Assembly: GCA_903845055.1 (NCBI GenBank) | Contig: CAIMWF010000120.1 | Coordinates: forward strand, 1-41,231 | Length of the DNA: 41,231 bases | Direction: 5' to 3' | DNA from: an uncultured Bacteroidales bacterium | GTDB taxonomy: Bacteria; Bacteroidota; Bacteroidia; Bacteroidales; FEN-979 | In this document: positions 33,501 through 38,900 of the stretch, piece by piece | How positions within the stretch are numbered: the first letter of the stretch is position 1 | How the letters are laid out: each line of letters opens with the position of its first letter | Translations under genes and position numbers: made by a program | The notes under the pieces: generated by a model | The model's database searches: none | What the model was told of the DNA's origin: nothing | The model's input: only the letters and a program-made list of their open reading frames with translations

Positions 33501-35102
33501 GCTGTTGTAGGTTCCCCCGGCTGTAATGGAGCCCCCTGAAGAGACATTCCAGGAGTAGTAACTCATCCCTGGCTGGGTGGTGTAAATATTGCCGGCAGAC
33601 CCTGCACATACGTTGCTGTTCCCAGTAATCACAGGAACCGGCAAGGGATAAACGGTCACATTGTACACCGCAGGGTTTGCCGCGGTGCACCCGTTTCCAT
33701 TGGTATAGTTCACGCTGACCGTTTGGGCACCGGCAGTGTCCCACCGTACCGCGACCGATTTGGTTCCGGCTCCTGAAATGATGGATCCGCCGGAGGAAAC
33801 AGTCCACGTATAGCCCGTCATGCCGGTCTGGGTGCTGTATGCAGTATTTGTCGTTGACCCGATGCACCGTGTAGCCGGACCGCTGATGGTCGGCACGGGC
33901 AGCGCATAGACGGCAACACTTTTAACAAGCGGGGAAACAGCACTGCATCCGTATGTGTTCGTATAATTTACACTGACGGTTTGTGTTCCTTCAGTGGTCC
34001 AGGTTATTGTGACTGAGTTGCTGGTGGGTGTTCCGCCTGCCGTAATTGACCCGCCGGATGAAACTGCCCATGTGTAGTTGGTCATGCCGGGCTCGGTGAC
34101 ATAAATGTTCCCCGTTGAATTCACGCATTTCGACTGTGGACCCGTGATGGCAAGGACCGGCAGGGGGTTAACGGTAACGGGATAGGTCGCCAGGATGCCG
34201 CCGGGTGTGTTGCATCCGTTTGCATCAATGTAGTTCACCTTTACACTCTGGGTGCCTGTACCTCCCCAGGTGACCGTCACGGTGTTGCTGGTGGAAGTCC
34301 CGCCTGCCGTGATCACACCGCCGGTGGAGACTGTCCATGTGTAGTTTGCCATGCCTGCCTGGGTGGAATAAACATTGCCGGTTGAATAGGCGCAGACAGG
34401 CGTTGGGCCGGTAATGACCGGCGTTACTGCCGGCTGAACGGTGACGGCGAGGGATGAGCCGGTCCCCTGCATGCAGGAATTATACCCGTAAACGGTCACG
34501 TTACCGGAAACGGCGATGGATGTGTACGAAACGGTGATCGTCGCCGTATTGCTTCCCGAAGTGATCGTTGCCCCGGATGGCAGTGTCCAGGCATAACTGG
34601 TAGCACCGCTAATTTGAGGAACAGAATAAATGTAACCCGTGCCTCCGGCGCAAACGGCAGCCGGGCCTGTAATGGTACCCGCCGCCCCTACCACACCTGA
34701 TGTCGTAAAGGTCATGTCGTTCCCGTTCGAGGTTCCCCCCGTGCTGGTCCCCTTGATCCGGTAATGGTAAAGTGTGTTGCACAGCAACCCGGTTAAAACG
34801 GCGGAGACCGCCGTGGCCGCGGTTCCCGTCACGACCGAGGGGACACCGGTCACAGAACTGCCATAGGATGCGGTGGTTCCATAATCAAACGTTACGGATG
34901 TCGATGCGCCATTCGCTGTGACGGTTCCATTCAGCGTGGCCGTGGTCATGCCAATGGCCGTGGCGGCCGTTGTGACCACCGTGGGCGCCAGGGAAGGTAC
35001 GTCGGGGGAAGATACGCCGGGGCCGGCCTCAAGGCCGTTCAGTTGTCCAAAGCAAAACCACGGTGCAATGCAAACCAGGGTAAAAAAGTAAAATGTTTTC
35101 AT
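30501..35102 (-). CDS. Giant T9SS-exported repeat surface protein (copy 2)
   Basis: This protein of 1533 residues is collinear with the one at 7939-12531: a near-identical signal peptide (MKTFYFFTLVCIAPWFCFGQ), an Fn3-like domain, 15 PKD-like units with two Cys each, and the type A sorting domain (FLVFPNPNAG, LLGVRIYESG, RRVIICK). Most residues are the same by eye; the largest differences are in the Fn3-like domain (TVTANGASTSVTFDYGTT) and scattered in the units, with small indels such as GGILATYP against GGLATYP. The promoter region (about 110 bases) is also shared. It should be exported by the type IX system to the cell surface. Whether the two copies are expressed together, alternate or bind different ligands cannot be told from sequence. 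Confidence 0.93.
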   Translation of the reverse strand: MKTFYFFTLVCIAPWFCFGQLNGLEAGPGVSSPDVPSLAPTVVTTAATAIGMTTATLNGTVTANGASTSVTFDYGTTASYGSSVTGVPSVVTGTAATAVSAVLTGLLCNTLYHYRIKGTSTGGTSNGNDMTFTTSGVVGAAGTITGPAAVCAGGTGYIYSVPQISGATSYAWTLPSGATITSGSNTATITVSYTSIAVSGNVTVYGYNSCMQGTGSSLAVTVQPAVTPVITGPTPVCAYSTGNVYSTQAGMANYTWTVSTGGVITAGGTSTSNTVTVTWGGTGTQSVKVNYIDANGCNTPGGILATYPVTVNPLPVLAITGPQSKCVNSTGNIYVTEPGMTNYTWAVSSGGSITAGGTPTSNSVTITWTTEGTQTVSVNYTNTYGCSAVSPLVKSVAVYALPVPTISGPATRCIGSTTNTAYSTQTGMTGYTWTVSSGGSIISGAGTKSVAVRWDTAGAQTVSVNYTNGNGCTAANPAVYNVTVYPLPVPVITGNSNVCAGSAGNIYTTQPGMSYYSWNVSSGGSITAGGTYNSSTVTVTWSSAGARTVSVNYMNGNSCFGAAPSVFNVTVTPVPAPTLTGPSPVCINSAGNVYSTEPGMTYYLWTVSNGGSVTAGGTTSGNSATITWTKSGTQYVTVNYTNTAGCFASSSVVKYVTVSSLPVPTITGPSKKCLGTPENCVYYTQSGMTGYVWNISSGGTLISGAGTNAIAVRWDSLGAQTVRVNYTNSYGCTAASPTVYNVTVYPLPVPVITGNASVCAGSTGNVYTTQPGMSYYTWTVSSGGSISSSGTNSGSSIIVTWTTPGARTVSVSYMNGNGCFAAVPTVFNVTVNALPVPVITGPDTVCAGTAGNLYATQGGMTGYTWTVPTGGSITSGTGTSAINVTWNSPGNQYVKVNYYNTSGCKAETSTNFPVRVNEAPVPSITGNYSVCQGTTNVVYATQAGMTAYEWIVSAGGTVTAGGTPTSNTLTVTWSAAGAQTVKVKYTNASGCRAIQYATFQVNVKPLPVPTISGPSAVCQGSFQNNYYTQTGMTNYTWTVSSGGSITAGGTATKNYVTVNWISPGPQTVSVSYTATSGCAAAAPGVYNVAVSAGPVPTITGPASVCYYSTGNVYTTETGMTGYTWAVSPGGTITSGLGTSAITVSWTQTGSRTVTVNYTNPTGCRAVYPTYYAVTVNPRPEPTITGPSSVCAGSTGNVYTTQTGMSGYTWTISTGGSITAGAGTNAITVTWISPAPGTQTQFVRVNYSNSYGCTAFNPASFYVSVYPIPVPNISGTSSGCFNSTALYSTEPGMTGYTWTVSQGGSVLSGSGTRQIYVKWNNPGAQNLSVTYVGQGGCPVLNPTVKNVTINALPVPTITGSSSVCANALTTYSTEPGMTYYTWIVGGSGGIMTAGFNTSQVQVKWTLPGSKYLSVSYTDPNGCRADPPTTKNVTVTTCPDSPETGTGDIQNLIEFLVFPNPNAGLFTAMINYNSREICTLEVYNLLGVRIYESGQFNPDGEIQKEIDLRTFRNGIYTIVFRASGNQWTRRVIICK
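32603..34165 (-). repeat. Two tandem copies of the three-unit super-repeat inside copy 2
   Basis: Units 3-5 (about 34165 to 33380) and 6-8 (about 33380 to 32603) repeat the same pattern as in copy 1: VCINSAGNVY-type, RCIGS/RCLGT-type, then PVITGN with VCAGS. Boundaries are approximate. Confidence 0.75.
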
Positions 35103-35145
35103 AGGACGGGAGATAAGTTATTTATGCCTGAGATTCACGCTTATA

Positions 35146-35153
35146 CAAATATA
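35146..35153 (-). promoter_or_regulatory. -7 element for surface protein copy 2
   Basis: Minus strand TATATTTG, 44 bases before the ATG at 35102, exactly as in copy 1 (12575-12582). Conservation of both sequence and spacing supports a real promoter. Confidence 0.55.
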
Positions 35154-35264
35154 ACATCAAAACAAAAAAAAAGGTTGCCCGGAGCCCCGGATATTTGAAG
35201 GAAATTTTAAATGCGGTTGTTTTGACCGGGGAGGGGGAGGGTGAAAGGCCAAGATATAAAATGC

Positions 35265-35299
35265 AAAATGGTAAAATGAGCAAGCCATTTTACCATTTT
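35265..35299 (-). terminator. Perfect 14-bp AT-rich hairpin behind tRNA-Val
   Basis: AAAATGGTAAAATG (35265-35278) pairs with CATTTTACCATTTT (35286-35299) around 7 bases, 13 bases after the tRNA 3' end. Minus-strand sequence after it is GCATTTTATATC, a modest T-rich tail. It is built from the iterated AAAATG word, like the hairpin behind tRNA-Asn. Confidence 0.55.
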
Positions 35300-35312
35300 C
35301 ATTTTGTCCCGG

Positions 35313-35387
35313 TGGGACGTGAGGGATTCGAACCCACGACCTCATGCGTGTGAAGCATGCGCTCTGAACCGACTGAGCTAACGTCCC
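35313..35387 (-). tRNA. tRNA-Val (CAC)
   Basis: On the minus strand, acceptor GGGACGT pairs with ACGTCCC, the D-arm has GCTC/GAGC, and the anticodon stem CATGC/GCATG encloses the loop TTCACAC, so the anticodon is CAC (valine). The T-loop is TTCGAAT; the T-stem has one T-T mismatch. The discriminator is A, a valine-type base, and CCA is not encoded, unlike tRNA-Asn. Confidence 0.9.
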
Positions 35388-35400
35388 GTGACTGAGAACG

Positions 35401-35408
35401 CAAAGATA
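35401..35408 (-). promoter_or_regulatory. -7 element of tRNA-Val
   Basis: Minus strand TATCTTTG, an exact -7 match, 13 bases before the tRNA 5' end. The expected -33 position falls inside iterated TTACGAT words and has no TTG. Confidence 0.5.
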
Positions 35409-35480
35409 GAGCAAATGTATTTACGATTTACGATTTTGGATTTACGATTTTAGATTTACGCCTGATTTCGCTATTTCACC
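35409..35480. repeat. Iterated TTTACGAT words upstream of tRNA-Val
   Basis: From about 35421 the words TTACGATTTACGATTTT and GGATTTACGATTTTAG follow each other with small changes, then merge into TTTCGCTATTTCACC-like words. No coding capacity is seen. Confidence 0.55.
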
Positions 35481-35498
35481 ATTTACGCACCATCCCCT

Positions 35499-35681
35499 TT
35501 ATTTTTTCCGGGTATTCATGATTGCTTCGCATTTCGCCGTTTCGCTATTTTTTTCCAGGTACTCGCTGGGCGTCATCCCCGTAATGTGGCGGAAGGCTTC
35601 GTTGAAGCACCCATAAACGGAAAAAATATAAATATTCCGGATCAGCGATTGCAAGCTATGGCCGGAAACAGGGTTTGTTTT
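35499..35681 (-). pseudogene. C-terminal relic of an AraC-family regulator
   Basis: The minus-strand frame is open between an in-frame TAG (35684-35682) and TAA (35501-35499). It contains FNEAFRHITGMTPSEYL, the second helix-turn-helix and C-terminal signature of AraC-type regulators (35540-35606 or so). Upstream residues (NIYIFSVYGC) only loosely fit, and the remaining roughly 230 residues of an AraC protein are missing. The tail after EYLEK (NSETAKCEAIMNTRKK) is translated from iterated GCGAAATGCGAA-like repeat words. It is not a functional gene. Confidence 0.65.
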
Positions 35682-35921
35682 CTAATCCAAACTTACAAAA
35701 AAAGCCGATATTTTTCCAGAAACGCCGATATTTTATTCTGTTATTCTCAAATTCGTACATGTGTATGGTATTGATATTATGTATCATATGACATATTTCG
35801 TATGGATTCCTGAATCCGAACGCATAGCCGGACCTCCCGGCAGGTTACAAAGGGATTCTATTTTTAACTTGCAAAACCTTATCTGGTCCTTTTTCAACTC
35901 CCAAAACAAAAATGTAATAAC

Positions 35922-38900
35922 ATGAAAAGAAGTTTAATACTGTGTCTTTTTCTCTGTCTCAGCCTCTGGATGCGCGGGCAAACGACAAAAACCGTTGGAA
36001 CAACTGGTGCAGATTATGCAACCCTTAAACTGGCATTTGCTGACATTAACGGTGGAACGCTTACCGGGGCTATCACCCTCCAGGTTATAGACAATACAAA
36101 TGAAACCGCGACTGCGGTCATTAATGCAAGCGGATCCGGTTCAGCAAGTTACACCAGCATTCTCATACAACCTTCCGGAGGTGCTTCCAGGACAATTGCG
36201 GGTGCAATTATTGCAGGGAGTCCGTTAATAGACTTGAATGGTGCTGATAATGTTACGATTGATGGACTCAACTCAGGTGGCAATGCATTGATCCTGGAAA
36301 ATACAACGGCATCGGGAACATCAGGCACATCGACGATCAGGTTCATTGGCGGAGCCACGGGTAATACAATAACCCGGTGTGCTGTCAAAGGTGCTTTTAG
36401 CGCTGCGGTAGGCACAAACGGGGGCAACATTTTCTTTTCAACCGATGGGACTACTGCGAGCGGCAATGATAACAATACAATTTCATATTGCGATATCGGG
36501 CCATCCGGTTCCAATTTGCCCACAAAAGCAATTTACGGTAATGGCTCAACGACCACCACAGCAATCGGAAACAGCGGCATTGTTATTGACAACAACAATA
36601 TTTTTGACTTTTTTAGTGCTGCAGTTTCCAGTGCAGGTATATACACCGCCGGCGGCTGCAATACCTGGACGATTACAAACAACAAATTTTATCAGACAGG
36701 AACACGAACCTGGACTACCGGCGCTCAGCACTCTCCAATCTGGATTACTCCTAATACCACTACTTCCGGAGCCCAGGGGTTTACAATTACCGGTAATACT
36801 ATCGGGTATGCATCCAATGCACAAACCGGAACGTATACACTGACGGGCTCTACAGGCAAATTTACCGGTATTTATTATTATGGAATTACAAGTGGAGCAT
36901 CAACATCAATTTCCAGCAACACTATTGCTGCCGTAAGTCTTACCGGTGTAACTTCCAGCGGAACTACGACAGGCACTCCGTTTGGTTTAATTGTTATTCA
37001 AGGCGGGCCTGTAACAAGCAGCAGCAATACTATAGGGAGCCAATCCTCAACCGGCTCCTTAACATTTTCTACCACTACTACTTCCGCCACTGATATATAC
37101 GGAATTCTTAATTACAGTTCTGATAACTGGACAGCGAGCAGCAATAATATTGGCGGAATAACTGCAAACAATGCAGGCTCGTCCGGTCCTTTCATTTTCT
37201 ATGGCTTGCGAGCTAATGCCGCTTCATCTTATACTTTTACCGCTGCTTCCAACAATATAGGAGGAACTATTGCCGGTTCCATTCAAAGCAACTCAACTTC
37301 GACCAGCGCACAAATGATTGGTATTAAAACAGATGCCCCGGCTGCAACCTTAACATCAAATACGGTTAGAAATCTGACCGCTGCAGGCGGTACCGGATCA
37401 GGTTCCAGTGCATCAGTTATAGGAATAATGGTAAATGCTACTTCTGCAAATCACACAGTCACACAAAGTTTAGTTCATACATTAGGCAACACCAATTCAA
37501 GTACAGCGGTGTGTGTAACTGGTATTTATTTTGCCGGTTCAAGTTCTGGCAATGTAATCCGAAACTTTGTTCACTCGCTTAGCATATCCTCGACTTCATC
37601 ATCCGCGGTTATGACGGGTATTTATTGCGGCTCTGGTACAACAAGTTATGCAAACAATATGGTTCGGCTTGGAATTGATGCCGGCGGCAACAGCCTTATA
37701 AAACCGACTACAATTTATGGGATCTGGGATGCTTTGGGTACAAACAGTTATTATCATAATTCAGTTTATATCGGCGGTACCGGTGTTGACCCTACTTCAT
37801 ACACTTATGCATTAAATGCACAGAATTACGGGACAAAATCCGACAACATTCTTGTCAACAACAGATCATATTCTTCTGCCGGTTCTGCATATAATTGTGC
37901 TTATTATCTCCCAACATCAGTCTCCGGCATAACTACCGATTATAATATAGTAAATGCCACTGGTACCGGGGGTGTTCCCGTCAGGTATAACGGTGTCAAT
38001 TATTCCAATATGGTTGCCTTACGCGAAGTAACAACCAGGGATTTGAACAGTTGTATCGGAGATCCCGGTTTTGTAAACGCGACCGGCAACTCATCAGCCG
38101 TTGATTTACATTTAACCGGAACAACCCCTGCAGAGACATATGGTGGTACATCTTCTGTGACTGTCGATTATGATGGTGAAACCCGAAGTGGTTTAACACC
38201 AATTGATATCGGTGCTGATGCCGGTAACTTTACTGCCTCTGATTTGTTTTACCCGTATATTACCTATACTGCTATCGCTAACCAGGCAGTTGCACCCAAC
38301 CTGCCGCTCCCTGGTTTTGCAACTATCAGTGACAATGGAACGGGTGTTAATGTAACTCCAGGAACTCTTCCAAGAATTTATTATAAGAAAATAACCGACG
38401 CGAACACATTTGCCGGCAATACCAGCACTGACCAGGGCTGGAAATGGGTTGAGGCATCAAATTCTTCTTCTCCATTTAACTTTACAATTGATTACTCGAT
38501 TTTATACAATTCAGCCGGTGGTGCAGGTTCAGTCGTAGCAGGAAATGTAATCCAGTACTTTGTGGTTGCCCAGGACCAGGCAACCACACCAAATCTGACA
38601 GTGAAACCAGTTACAGGTTCGGCCGGAACAACAGTTGCCAATATAACAACGGCGCCAACTTCTCCTGGCAGTTATGCTATTACCGGCGCAATCGGAGGCA
38701 CATATATTATCGGAACTTCATCCGATGCCTACTTCCCGACACTGACAGGTACCGGTGGATTGTTTGACGCGATAAATAACGCAACCAGCATCAGCGGAAA
38801 TATAACCGCGACAATCAAGTCTGATATTACAGAACCGGGAACAATCGCCTTAAACCAATGGACAGGTTCAAACACCCTTACAATTCAACCCGATCAAACT

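Larger units (their letters stand above)
35103..35921. other. Gap between copy 2 and the beta-helix gene
   Basis: The stretch contains the copy 2 promoter region, the tRNA-Val gene with its hairpin, two iterated-word blocks, and an AraC-type relic. From 35690 to 35921 no gene is seen; the region is AT-rich, with two CGATATTTT words (about 35704-35736). It must hold the beta-helix gene's promoter, though no clear TAnnTTTG was found. Confidence 0.5.

Noticed and set aside
35157-35414. An 85-codon minus-strand frame near tRNA-Val
   Set aside because: It runs through the tRNA itself; the RSWVRIPHVPPG-like string is a known artefact of translating tRNA genes.
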